This document shows, in pieces, positions 34,940 through 43,601 of a DNA stretch of 64,000 nt (its first letter is position 1; every line of letters starts with the position of its first letter). Under the pieces are notes generated by a model, which had not been told where the DNA came from, did no database searches, and worked only from the letters and a program-made list of their open reading frames with translations. Source of the stretch: Bradyrhizobium genosp. SA-3 (GTDB taxonomy: Bacteria; Pseudomonadota; Alphaproteobacteria; Rhizobiales; Xanthobacteraceae). Where the stretch lies: assembly GCF_004212635.1 (NCBI RefSeq), contig NZ_PSRT01000001.1, positions 1-64,000 on the forward strand, read 5' to 3'. Both the position numbers and the translations under genes were made by a program.

Positions 34940-35929
34940 ATGCCTTCCTTCTCGCGGCGATGGTTCGTCTCTGCGCTATCGGGCGCAGCGGCGCTGGCGA
35001 CCATCCCACGCAACGGACAAGCCGCCGATTATCCGTCCCGTGCCATTCGACTGGTGATTCCCTACGGGGCTGGCGGATCGGGTGACCAGATCGGGCGCCC
35101 ATGGGTCGACAAGATGTCAGCGCTGCTCGGGCCGACCTTCGTCGACTATATCGGCGGCGCAGGCGGCGCGATCGGGACTGCCGCGGTCGCGCGCGAGGAG
35201 CCCGATGGCTATTCGCTGCTGCTGGGAAACGGCAGCACGCAGGTCATCATTCCCTTGACCTCGGCAAATCCCGGCTATTCCGTCGGCGATTTCCGCGCCA
35301 TCTACCGCCTGATCAACAGCGCGCTGGTTTTCGCCGTCCATCCTTCCGTGCCCGCGGCCAATCTGCGTGAATTGATCGCCTATGCGAAGACCAATCCCGG
35401 AAAGCTGTCCTACGGGACGCCCGGCGTCGCCACCGGAAATCACCTGGTCGGCGAATCCTTCAAGCAGCAGGCCGGCGCGCTGGACATCGTCCACGTGCCC
35501 TATCGCGGCATCGCGCAGGCGACCAATGATCTCGTCGGCGGCCAGATCTCGCTCGTCATTGCCGTGATGTCGGTCCAATTGCAGCAGCTGAGCCAAGCCG
35601 GCAAGATCCGGTTGCTCGCGGTCACCACCGAAAGGCGGCTGAGTGGCGCGCCCGATATCCCGACGGCCGTCGAATCCGGCATGCCGGATCTCAGATATGA
35701 GGGCTGGTTCGGCCTGTTCGCGCCCAAGCGCACCGATGATGCGATCATCGATCGGATCGCCCAGGCCACGCGGTTGGCCATGGCCGATGCCGCGCTCCAG
35801 GCAAGCTACCGTGCCCAAGGCATGGAGCCGGACGCCGATTCAAGCCCCGAAAAATTCCAGCGCATCGTCGAGGCGACAACGGCAAGCCTGGCGCCCGTGA
35901 TCAAATCGATCGGACTGAATCATCTGTAA
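34940..35929 (+). CDS. Tripartite tricarboxylate transporter binding protein (Bug/TctC family), orphan
   Basis: A 329-residue Bug-family protein. The signal MPSFSRRWFVSALSGAAALA ends in an A-x-A site near residue 28. The mature protein starts with the family motif YPSRAIRLVIPYGAGGSGDQ and includes GGAGGAIGTAAVAREEPDGYSLLLG and SYGTPGVATGNHL. It would bind a carboxylate in the periplasm. No TctA or TctB membrane genes are present, which is common for Bug proteins. ATG 34940 was chosen because the signal starts there. Confidence 0.9.
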   Translation: MPSFSRRWFVSALSGAAALATIPRNGQAADYPSRAIRLVIPYGAGGSGDQIGRPWVDKMSALLGPTFVDYIGGAGGAIGTAAVAREEPDGYSLLLGNGSTQVIIPLTSANPGYSVGDFRAIYRLINSALVFAVHPSVPAANLRELIAYAKTNPGKLSYGTPGVATGNHLVGESFKQQAGALDIVHVPYRGIAQATNDLVGGQISLVIAVMSVQLQQLSQAGKIRLLAVTTERRLSGAPDIPTAVESGMPDLRYEGWFGLFAPKRTDDAIIDRIAQATRLAMADAALQASYRAQGMEPDADSSPEKFQRIVEATTASLAPVIKSIGLNHL

Positions 35930-35935
35930 GGCCGC

Positions 35936-37096
35936 TCACGCGCTGACGCGCGATGTCCGGCGCTGCTCTTTGGTGACGACGCCTGCCGACAGCGTGACGA
36001 GACCCATCAGCGCCGCCAGCAGCCAGAACGCCGTCGGCAGCCCACTGACGCGAGCAACGAAGCCGACGCCGGCGGGGCCGATGAGGATGCCGGCATAGCC
36101 GGCGGTCGTGATCGCCGCGACCGCGAGGCCCGTGGGCATTGCTTTCTGCTTGGCCGCCCGGCGGAACAGCACCGGCACCAGGTTCGATGCGCCGAGGCCG
36201 ATGAGCAGGAAGCCGGCTATGGCCATCGCCGCGACGGGAGCCGTGAGCAGGACCACGAAGCCCGCGATGGCGATGAGGCTTCCCCACAACAGCGTCGTAC
36301 GGTCGCCGATGCGCGCGACGACGGCGTCGCCGCCGAGCCGCCCCACCGTCATCGCGATCGAGAACACGATATAGCCGGCGCCGCCTTGCGCCTCCGAGAC
36401 GAGGCCCGCGCCGATCACGAGCAGTGCTCCCCAATCGAGCATCGCGCCTTCGACGAGGAAGGTGATGGCGCCGAGCAGCGCGAGCAGCAGCACCGATCCA
36501 TGCGGCAGCACGAACAGCGGACCCTCCTGCACCTGGGCCGAACGCAGCAGGCGCGGCCAGGTTACCAGCATCGCGATCAGCATCAGGATCGAGCAGACCA
36601 GCGTGCAAGTGAGCGCGCCGAGTTGCAGCGAGAGCAGTGCCGTCATCAGCGCGGAGCCGGCGAAGCCGCCGATGCTGAACAAAGCGTGGAAGCCGGACAT
36701 CAGCGGACGTGCCGCAGCGCGCTCCACCTCCACCGCATGGATGTTCATGGCGACGTCGATCGAGCCGAGCGCGGCGCCGAACGCAAAGAGCGCCAGCGCC
36801 AGCGCTGTGGGCGAGCTCGCGATCGCGAGCAGCGGCAGGACCAGGGCGAGACCGAGCCCGCCCGCAATGATGATCGGCCTGCTGCCGTAGCGCGCACTCA
36901 GGACCCCGGTCAGAAGCATGGCGAGGACCGAGCCGATGCCGAGACTGAGCAGGAGCAATCCGAGGATGCCGTCGTCGACGCCGAGGCGCGTCTTCGCGAA
37001 CGGCACCAGCGGCGCCCAGCACGCGATGCCGAAGCCCGCGACGAGGAAGGCGAGCCGAGTCGCAAGGCGCGTCGCCGGCCGGTCGGCAGAATGCAT
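35936..37096 (-). CDS. MFS transporter
   Basis: A 386-residue, 12-helix transporter starting MHSADRPATRLATRLAFLVA at 37096, with GGAG seven bases upstream. An upstream extension to 37219 lacks hydrophobic helices. The loop LLTGVLSARYGSRPI is the usual MFS cytoplasmic motif, and the sequence resembles the YbjJ/fucose-permease-like group (FHALFSIGGFAGSAL). It is convergent with the Bug gene, with six bases between the stops. Substrate unknown. Confidence 0.88.
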   Translation of the reverse strand: MHSADRPATRLATRLAFLVAGFGIACWAPLVPFAKTRLGVDDGILGLLLLSLGIGSVLAMLLTGVLSARYGSRPIIIAGGLGLALVLPLLAIASSPTALALALFAFGAALGSIDVAMNIHAVEVERAAARPLMSGFHALFSIGGFAGSALMTALLSLQLGALTCTLVCSILMLIAMLVTWPRLLRSAQVQEGPLFVLPHGSVLLLALLGAITFLVEGAMLDWGALLVIGAGLVSEAQGGAGYIVFSIAMTVGRLGGDAVVARIGDRTTLLWGSLIAIAGFVVLLTAPVAAMAIAGFLLIGLGASNLVPVLFRRAAKQKAMPTGLAVAAITTAGYAGILIGPAGVGFVARVSGLPTAFWLLAALMGLVTLSAGVVTKEQRRTSRVSA

Positions 37097-37846
37097 GGGA
37101 ACTCCGGGGAAGCAGTCGGGGGTAAGGTGGTCCAGAAGCCCCAGAATTGCCGCGCCTTTATGTCCGAGGCTTGCCCGAATTGTCGCAGGCTGCGCCCGAA
37201 AGCTGCAAGCGGCTGCCATCGTTCCGTGGAAGAGGTGCTGATGGCTCGCGGACGGGCTGGGCGAAGCGAGACCAGGCCCCGGCTGGCGCTCGGCAGGCGG
37301 AGTGTTGCTGGATTATGAACAGATGTTGCCCGACATCTCGGCGCCGGGCGAGACTGCCCGTCGGGCAAAACACCCGACCATTTCCACATGGGTCGGCGTC
37401 AAGCCCTATGCGCAAAAATATTCCACTTTACCGAAATTCGGAAATGGCGTATGTGTCACTCATCCCGGCTCCCCCTTGAGGGGCGATCATGTGTCGTGAT
37501 GATCGTGGAGCCGGGCTTGCGGTGGACGCGGCAGCGTCGGGCGCGAGAGCTGAGGGCAGGCGGATTGCTCTCCGTGAGCCCTAAAGCTTCGCGCGGACGG
37601 ACGGCGCTGTCAGGTTCGTCGCGCCAGCATTTCGATGGCAACGTGCACAACGCCGTCGAACCCTGTGGCGCAGGCGAGCCGCGCGTACGGCAAAACCGTG
37701 TGGTCCTGGCCGTCGTTGCTACGGTCAAGCTCTTGCGGAGGCGGCATTGGCGTCAACCGGCGTGGTGTCCGTGAATTTCGCGAGAGTGAGGGAGGCCAGA
37801 AGGAATTCGGCTCCCGGGAGAGCGCGGCATAAGCCGTCAAACCACT

Positions 37847-37978
37847 GCGCAGGGAAGGCCGTGTGTTGGGCTTCACCTGTATGCCGCTGTGCAGTTCTTT
37901 CTGCGTGTGCCTTGGCACAGCGGACCGTGGGTGCCAGCCGGCACCCGGCCTTCCCTGCGCCCTCTTGGATTTAGAGGG
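37847..37978. repeat. Large inverted-repeat element, possible structured RNA or dispersed palindrome
   Basis: A perfect 14-base inverted repeat, GCGCAGGGAAGGCC at 37847-37860 and GGCCTTCCCTGCGC at 37947-37960, encloses about 86 bases with an inner GGTGCCAGCCGGCACC palindrome. A second hairpin follows at once: CCCTC at 37960-37964 and GAGGG at 37974-37978. The arrangement looks like a folded transcript with a terminator-like end, but no promoter is evident. Confidence 0.6.
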
Positions 37979-38050
37979 TGGAGCGATCAAGCAAAGCTCG
38001 GGCGAAATCCGTCGCGAGAATGCAAAGGCGTGTCTGCGACCAGCCACGCG

Positions 38051-38501
38051 CTGTCATCGCCCGGCTCGACCGGGCGATCCAGTACTCCGAGACGGCAGTG
38101 ATTGAACCGAGAGGCCGCGGCGTACTGGATTCCCCGCCGGAGCCTGTCATCGGGCTCGCCGAAGGCGAGACCCGGTGGCGCGGAATGACAGTGGCAGTTG
38201 GAGGACGACGGCGGTGCGCCATACTCCGTCATTGCGAGCGAAGCGAAGCAATCCAGAAATGTATCCGCGGAAAGACTCTGGATTGCTTCGCTGCGCTCGC
38301 AATGACGAGATTGGAGCGAGCGCTAACCACACACACGCTGTCATCGCCCGGCTTGACCGGGCGATCCAGTACTCCGAGACGGTTGTGGTTCAATCGAGAG
38401 GCCGCGGCGTACTGGATTCCCCGCCGGAGCCTGTCATCGGGCTCGCCGAAGGCGAGACCCGGTGGCGCGGAATGACAGTGGCAGTTGGAGGACGACGGCG
38501 G
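38051..38501. repeat. Two near-identical 164-base direct repeats
   Basis: Copies at 38051-38214 and 38338-38501, starting CTGTCATCGCCCGGCT and ending GTTGGAGGACGACGGCGG, with a 287-base period. They differ at only a few positions. Each contains GTACTGGATTCCCCGCCGGA and an internal GGGCGATCCAGTACT arm. A partial copy is at about 24255-24325. Confidence 0.9.
38228..38308. repeat. GTCATTGCGAGCG palindromic repeat, short copy
   Basis: It starts GTCATTGCGAGCGAAGCGAA and ends CGCTCGCAATGACGA, so the ends are inverted copies. AATCCAGA and TCTGGATT arms lie inside. It sits between the two 164-base repeats. Confidence 0.88.
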
Positions 38502-38514
38502 CGCCCCTTGCTCC

Positions 38515-38637
38515 GTCATTGCGAGGAGCCCTTGCGACGAAGCAATCCAGAGTCTTGCCGCGGAAAGACTCTGGATTGCTTCGCGGAGCCTGTCATCGGG
38601 CCGCGCTTCGCGCGGACCCGTTGGCTCGCAATGACGA
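38515..38637. repeat. GTCATTGCGAG palindromic repeat, long copy
   Basis: Same family as 38228-38308 and 24338-24453, with the extra inner hairpin CATCGGGCCGCGC...GCGCGGACCCG that the 24-kb copy also carries. It ends GCTCGCAATGACGA. Confidence 0.88.
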
Positions 38638-38667
38638 TGTGGAAGCAGCGTGAACAATCTCCGCTCT

Positions 38668-38740
38668 CGTGCCCCGGACGCAGCGCAGCGCTACTTCAGC
38701 GGTGCGCTGCAGAGCCGGGGCCCATGTCGCGGCATCGTAC
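38668..38740. repeat. Third intergenic palindrome family
   Basis: It starts near CCCCGGACGCAGCGCAGCG and ends GCGCTGCAGAGCCGGGGC, giving opposed arms. A related copy is at 24483-24551. It lies about 140 bases before bamA. Confidence 0.7.
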
Positions 38741-38876
38741 GCGTTCTGGGTCCCACATTCACGCCACTGATCAGCCAATCAAATTCAACGACCGGAAACA
38801 CTATAGCAATCTCAAAGCCACACCGCGGCCACAGCCGTCTCGTTTCAGAGCAGGCGAGGTACTGTTGAGGTGTGGA

Positions 38877-41390
38877 ATGTCGTTTTTGCGGGCCTGGCTG
38901 GTCATTGCGGCGGTGAGTGGCGTGTCGATTGCAAGCTCACTGCCGCTTGTGCTGTTGCCGCGGCCGGCGGCCGCGCAGGCGGTCGAGACGATCGTCGTCG
39001 AAGGTAATCGTCGCGTGGAGGCCGAGACGGTCCGCTCCTACTTCAGGCCGGGGCCCGGCGGGCGCTTCGATCAATCGGCGGTCGACGAGGGCCTCAAGGC
39101 GCTGATCGGGACCGGACTGTTTCAGGACGTGAAGATCAACCGGGCCGGCGGCCGCATCGTGGTGTCGGTGGTCGAAAACGCCGTGATCGGTCGTGTCGCC
39201 TTCGAAGGCAACAAGAAGATCAAGGACGAGCAACTCTCGGCCGAGATCCAGTCCAAGCCGCGCGGGACCTTCTCGCGGGCGCTGGTGCAGTCCGACACGC
39301 TGCGCATCGCCGAGATCTATCGGCGCTCCGGCCGCTACGACGTGCGCGTCACGCCTGAAATCATCGAGCAACCGAACAATCGCGTCGACCTGATCTTCAC
39401 GGTCGAGGAGGGCGTCAAGACTTCGGTCAAATCGGTCGAATTCATCGGCAACAGCGCCTTCTCGGCCTCGCGCCTGCGCGACGTCATCAAGACGCATGAG
39501 AGCAATCTGCTCAGCTTCCTCGGCAACAACGACATCTACGATCCCGATCGCGTCGAGGCCGACCGCGACCTGATCCGTCGCTTCTATCTCAAGAACGGTT
39601 TCGCCGACGTCCAGGTCGTGGCCGCGCTCACCGAATACGATCCGGAGAGGAAGGGATTTCTCGTCACCTTCAAGATCGAGGAAGGGCAGCAATATCGTGT
39701 CGAAGCGGTGAATTTCCGCTCCAGCATTCCCAATTTCGACGCGGCCTCGCTGCGCACCTATTCGCGCGTCAATGTCGGTTCGCTCTACAACGTCGAATCG
39801 GTCGAAAAGTCGGTCGAGGAGATGCAGATCGAGGCCTCGCGCCGCGGTTATGCCTTCGCCGTGGTCCGTCCTGGTGGCGACCGCAACTTCGAAGCGCATA
39901 CGGTCTCGGTCGTGTTCAATGTCGACGAGGGGCCGCGCACCTATATCGAGCGCATTAACCTCCGCGGCAATACCCGCACGCGCGACTACGTGATCCGCCG
40001 CGAATTCGACCTCTCCGAGGGAGATGCCTACAACCGCGCGTTGATCGACCGCGCCGAGCGGCGACTGAAGAACCTGGACTACTTCAAGAGCGTCAAGATC
40101 GTCACCGAGCCGGGCTCCTCCAGCGACCGCGTCATCCTGATCGTCGACATGGAAGAGAAATCGACCGGCGATTTCTCGATCTCGGGCGGTTACTCCACGA
40201 CGGATGGCGCACTGGCCGAGGTCTCGGTCTCCGAGCGTAACCTGCTCGGCAAGGGACTCTACGCCAAGGCGTCCGTCAGCTATGGCCAGTACTCGCGTGG
40301 CATATCTCTGTCCTTCGTCGAGCCCTACCTGCTCGACTACCGGCTGGCGCTCGGATTCGACACCTATTGGCGCCAGCAATTGTCGAACAGCTATACGAGC
40401 TATGGCGTGACGACGCTGGGCTTCTCGCCGCGCCTCGGCTTTGCGTTGCGCGAGGATCTCTCACTCCAGCTCCGCTACTCGCTCTATCAGCAGAGCATAA
40501 CACTCTCCAGCGCGTACAATAATTGCAACAACAACGCATCGAACACGTCACTGGCCTTTAACCCGACGCCGGCCTACATCAAAAGTGTTCTGGGCGGCGT
40601 CGACCCGACCAATTCCACGGACTCCGGCGTTTATGGATACGGCTGCTACGGCGACGGCGAATCGAGCTTGCCGGTCCGGAAAGAGCTGGCGAACGGCGCC
40701 ACCTGGACGTCGGCGCTCGGCTACACCTTGAACTACAATACGCTCGACAACACCAAGAACCCCACCGACGGCTTGCTGATCGACTTCCGGCAGGATTTCG
40801 CCGGGGTCGGCGGCGATGTGACTTATCTGAAGACTGCGATTGACACGAAGTATTACACGCCGCTCGTGTCCGAGATCGTCAGCGTGATCCACCTTCAGGG
40901 CGGCATCCTCAACAAGATCGGCGACCAGGATTTGCGCATGCTCGACCATTTCCAGATGGGACCGAACCTCGTGCGCGGATTCGCTTCGAACGGCATCGGT
41001 CCGCGCGACATCACTTACTGGAGCCTGGGCGCGAGCGGCGATGCGCTCGGCGGCACGAAATACTGGGGCGCGTCGATGGAGTTGCAGATGCCGTTCTGGT
41101 TCCTGCCCAAGGAGGTCGGCCTGAAGGGCGCGATATACGCCGATGCCGGCTCGCTCTGGGGCTATCAGGGGCCGACGTCATGGACGGCCACCGGCGAAGT
41201 CAACACGGCGGCCTGTCCGACCTGCGGGCTGCAATATGATGACGGCAATGTGGTGCGATCGTCGGTCGGCGTCGGCCTGATCTGGGCCTCGCCGTTCGGG
41301 CCGCTGCGCTTCGACTATGCCGTGCCGATCACCAAGGGCAAATACGACATCGTCCAGGAGTTCAGGTTCGGCGGCGGCACGTCGTTCTAG
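38877..41390 (+). CDS. BamA-type outer membrane assembly factor, orphan copy
   Basis: An 837-residue Omp85/BamA protein. A signal peptide of about 35 residues ends AAAQA. Five POTRA domains follow (ETIVVEGNRRVEAETVRSYF is the start of POTRA1). The 16-strand barrel carries the conserved VRGF (NLVRGFASNGIG) and ends in a Phe (GGTSF). Inner barrel loops are Asn/Gly-rich and hold Cys residues. The ATG at 38877 follows GAGGTG and precedes the signal. The usual rhizobial bamA sits in an rseP-bamA-lpxD-fabZ-lpxA run; none of these is here, so this is probably a second copy. Confidence 0.92.
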   Translation: MSFLRAWLVIAAVSGVSIASSLPLVLLPRPAAAQAVETIVVEGNRRVEAETVRSYFRPGPGGRFDQSAVDEGLKALIGTGLFQDVKINRAGGRIVVSVVENAVIGRVAFEGNKKIKDEQLSAEIQSKPRGTFSRALVQSDTLRIAEIYRRSGRYDVRVTPEIIEQPNNRVDLIFTVEEGVKTSVKSVEFIGNSAFSASRLRDVIKTHESNLLSFLGNNDIYDPDRVEADRDLIRRFYLKNGFADVQVVAALTEYDPERKGFLVTFKIEEGQQYRVEAVNFRSSIPNFDAASLRTYSRVNVGSLYNVESVEKSVEEMQIEASRRGYAFAVVRPGGDRNFEAHTVSVVFNVDEGPRTYIERINLRGNTRTRDYVIRREFDLSEGDAYNRALIDRAERRLKNLDYFKSVKIVTEPGSSSDRVILIVDMEEKSTGDFSISGGYSTTDGALAEVSVSERNLLGKGLYAKASVSYGQYSRGISLSFVEPYLLDYRLALGFDTYWRQQLSNSYTSYGVTTLGFSPRLGFALREDLSLQLRYSLYQQSITLSSAYNNCNNNASNTSLAFNPTPAYIKSVLGGVDPTNSTDSGVYGYGCYGDGESSLPVRKELANGATWTSALGYTLNYNTLDNTKNPTDGLLIDFRQDFAGVGGDVTYLKTAIDTKYYTPLVSEIVSVIHLQGGILNKIGDQDLRMLDHFQMGPNLVRGFASNGIGPRDITYWSLGASGDALGGTKYWGASMELQMPFWFLPKEVGLKGAIYADAGSLWGYQGPTSWTATGEVNTAACPTCGLQYDDGNVVRSSVGVGLIWASPFGPLRFDYAVPITKGKYDIVQEFRFGGGTSF

Positions 41391-41582
41391 CGATGCGGCG
41401 CCGGCACCGCGCTTCTCGTGTCGCGTGAAGCATGTTCGCCATTTGATCGTGCGTTTGTGAAAACGTGTGAAGCTCGCCTCGTGCGCGCACGTGGACAGTC
41501 GCTTCCGGATGTTGGATAATGCGCGCCTCGAATTGCAGGACACTGTGGCCTGCACTCGGACTTCCACAGAAAGGCTAATCTG

Positions 41583-42515
41583 ATGACGCAGGCAGGCGCC
41601 TATGGACAGAGGCTCGGGCAGTTCCTGCGTCTGAAGGAGGCGCCGCCCGCCCTGGTCACGCGCTCGCTGCGCAGCGCCGAGCTCGCGGTCACCGAAACGC
41701 GGAATGATCACCCGGTGCCCGGTCTGTCCGGTTCGCTGACCGCCGAAGACGCCTTTCTCGTCAGCCTGAAGCTTCACGACTACCCGGATTGCGAGCTCTG
41801 GGAGCGCGGCAAGTGCATCATGAAGGCGGACGTCCACGCCGGTACGACCTATCTCTACGACCTCAAGCGCGATCCGCGCTATGTGATCGACAAGCCGTTC
41901 CACTCGCTGTTTTTCTACATTCCGCGTTCGGCACTCGACAGCATCTCCGAGCAGTGCAATGCGTCGCGGATCGACGAACTCGACTGTCGGATCGGCGTTG
42001 GCCATGACGACGGTATCATCCGCCACATCGGCGCGGCGCTGCAGCAAGGCCTGCGCAGGCCGGGCGAGGCCAACCAGCTTTTCATCGACCACATGATGCT
42101 CGGGCTGACCGCCCATGTCGCCCAGACTTATGGCGGGCTCCAGCGCACGGCCGGACCCACCCGCGGCGGGCTCGCTCCGTGGCAGGCGAAACGTGCCTGC
42201 GAGAGGTTGGAATCCGACCTCGGCGGCAAGCTCTCGCTACAGAAGATCGCAACCGAGCTCGACCTCTCGGTCAGCCATTTCTCCCGCGCATTTCGAATTT
42301 CCGTCGGCCTGCCGCCGCACCAATGGCTGCTTCAGCAGCGGGTGAAGGCCGCCAAGCAGTTGATGACCGTTCGCGACCTGCCGCTGACGGAGATCGCGAT
42401 CTCGGCCGGGTTCGCCAACCAGAGTCACTTCACGCGCGTGTTTTCCTCGATTGTCGGCGTCAGCCCGGCCGTGTGGCGCCGCGAGGCGCTCGGCGCCTTG
42501 CGCGCGGGCACGTGA
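41583..42515 (+). CDS. AraC-family transcriptional regulator
   Basis: A 310-residue regulator. The N-terminal AraC-binding-like domain contains FLVSLKLHDYPDCELWERGK and YDLKRDPRYVIDKPFHSLFFYIPR. The C-terminal HTH pair is LSLQKIATELDLSVSHFSRAFR and LTEIAISAGFANQSHFTRVF. It is convergent with a catalase-like gene 28 bases beyond its stop. Its target is unclear. Confidence 0.9.
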   Translation: MTQAGAYGQRLGQFLRLKEAPPALVTRSLRSAELAVTETRNDHPVPGLSGSLTAEDAFLVSLKLHDYPDCELWERGKCIMKADVHAGTTYLYDLKRDPRYVIDKPFHSLFFYIPRSALDSISEQCNASRIDELDCRIGVGHDDGIIRHIGAALQQGLRRPGEANQLFIDHMMLGLTAHVAQTYGGLQRTAGPTRGGLAPWQAKRACERLESDLGGKLSLQKIATELDLSVSHFSRAFRISVGLPPHQWLLQQRVKAAKQLMTVRDLPLTEIAISAGFANQSHFTRVFSSIVGVSPAVWRREALGALRAGT

Positions 42516-42543
42516 ACCCCGGTGATGTGGGGCGCCCGTGCCC

Positions 42544-43470
42544 TCAACGGCGTTTCGCCAGCGAAATGGCATAGGCGGTGCGCCGCGCCGCAAAGATCTC
42601 GTCCGGGGGATGACCGATGCCATCGGCGAGATTGGCTGGATTGAAAATGGACGCGTCGCAAGCCTGGTTCGGTTCGAACCCCGTGATCACGATCGTGCCC
42701 AGGCGTACCTCTTCGCGATTGTCCTCGTCCGGCCAGCGTATGGTCACGTCCATGACGGGGTCGCCGGGTCGGTCGAGCAGCGCCATCACGTTGAAGCGGA
42801 CATCGCCAGTGGCGATTCGTGTGTTCAGGTCGTCGTGCAGGAAGTGGGCCGCCTTCGTCTCGGCTTCCTGCTCGGTCAGCGTGATGTCGTCGCCGACCGG
42901 GGCGACCTTGAACTTGATGAAGCGCGTCTCGCCTCGCGCGCTGGTCGCCGGAAAGGCGTGTACGCCCCAATAGGTCGTGCCGGCAAAACTCCCGGGCAGC
43001 CGGCGCGCGGCGACATAGTTCGCCTGATTGAGCGTTTCGGGATTAGCCGCCGAGAAAGCTGCGACCTTCGCCTCATCTGGCCTGCCGTCCGGTCCGGGGA
43101 TGCGCACCTCGAGGAAGGCCAGCATCTGGTCGGGCGTCCTTGCAAAATGCACGGGAGCGCTTTCCGTGAGGATGTCGGATCGATGATCCTCGTCGCCGAG
43201 TCTGAAGCTGAAGCCGCGCAGCACGCGGTTGTTGGTATCAGCCACGTCAGGATTGCCGCCGCCCACCGAGAAGCGTGCCAGCACGCGCGATGGTCTCGTG
43301 AAGCTCTGCGATCTCGTGATGTCCCCCGCCCGGTCCGACGGGGTGTAGGTGCCGCGAACGCAGCAGCCCTTGGCGAAGCTCGCGCGCACCTTCGGCGGAT
43401 TGCCGGCGACGGCTTTCAGGGCGTCGACGATCGAGGCGGGCGTTGCGACGTCGTTCGGGCTCTCTGACAA
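42544..43470 (-). CDS. Catalase-related (SrpA-type) haem protein
   Basis: A 308-residue mini-catalase. VLARFSVGGGNPDVADTNN followed by RGFSFRLG, and VHFARTPDQMLAFL, are the family core. The C-terminal IFAARRTAYAISLAKRR supplies the R-xx-Y proximal haem ligand. Where most catalases have the distal His (HAKG) this protein reads RASFAKGCC, with Phe in place of His, so normal catalase chemistry is doubtful. No signal peptide. It might be a peroxidase, an epoxidase-like haem enzyme, or inactive. Confidence 0.85.
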   Translation of the reverse strand: MSESPNDVATPASIVDALKAVAGNPPKVRASFAKGCCVRGTYTPSDRAGDITRSQSFTRPSRVLARFSVGGGNPDVADTNNRVLRGFSFRLGDEDHRSDILTESAPVHFARTPDQMLAFLEVRIPGPDGRPDEAKVAAFSAANPETLNQANYVAARRLPGSFAGTTYWGVHAFPATSARGETRFIKFKVAPVGDDITLTEQEAETKAAHFLHDDLNTRIATGDVRFNVMALLDRPGDPVMDVTIRWPDEDNREEVRLGTIVITGFEPNQACDASIFNPANLADGIGHPPDEIFAARRTAYAISLAKRR

Positions 43471-43601
43471 GGCGGACCTCTCGCATGCGAGCCCCGCTTC
43501 TAGGCACGCTTCGGGTCATGAGTCTTTCCCAAAGCGGGCAAGATTTGCCCGATCCCGCCACGATCGATGCCCGATCGATCGAGCAGGGACGGCCCGTATG
43601 C

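Larger units (their letters stand above)
37097..38876. other. 1.8-kb gene-free region with repeats and structured DNA
   Basis: No frame here looks like a protein family. The left part (37097-37840) holds GC-rich sequence with a TGCCCGTCGGGCA palindrome near 37350. A strongly structured element lies at 37847-37978, tandem repeats at 38051-38637 and another palindrome at 38668-38740. A very long frame runs through from 38175 into bamA but is only repeat sequence. I recall similar long intergenic blocks scattered in Bradyrhizobium genomes. Confidence 0.75.

Noticed and set aside
24192..38740. CRISPR array suggested by the recurring GTCATTGCGAG units
   Set aside because: Units are long, palindromic, of unequal length and few in number, with no regular spacers and no cas genes. 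They are intergenic palindromic repeats.
38175..38876. A 230-residue in-frame extension upstream of BamA
   Set aside because: It is entirely repeat sequence (DRAIQYSE-like and ARNDE-like translations of palindromes). The BamA signal peptide and ribosome site begin at 38877.
38937..40379. A 480-residue open frame antisense to bamA
   Set aside because: It is the mirror of BamA codon bias in a high-GC gene; its Asp/Val/Arg-rich translation matches no family.
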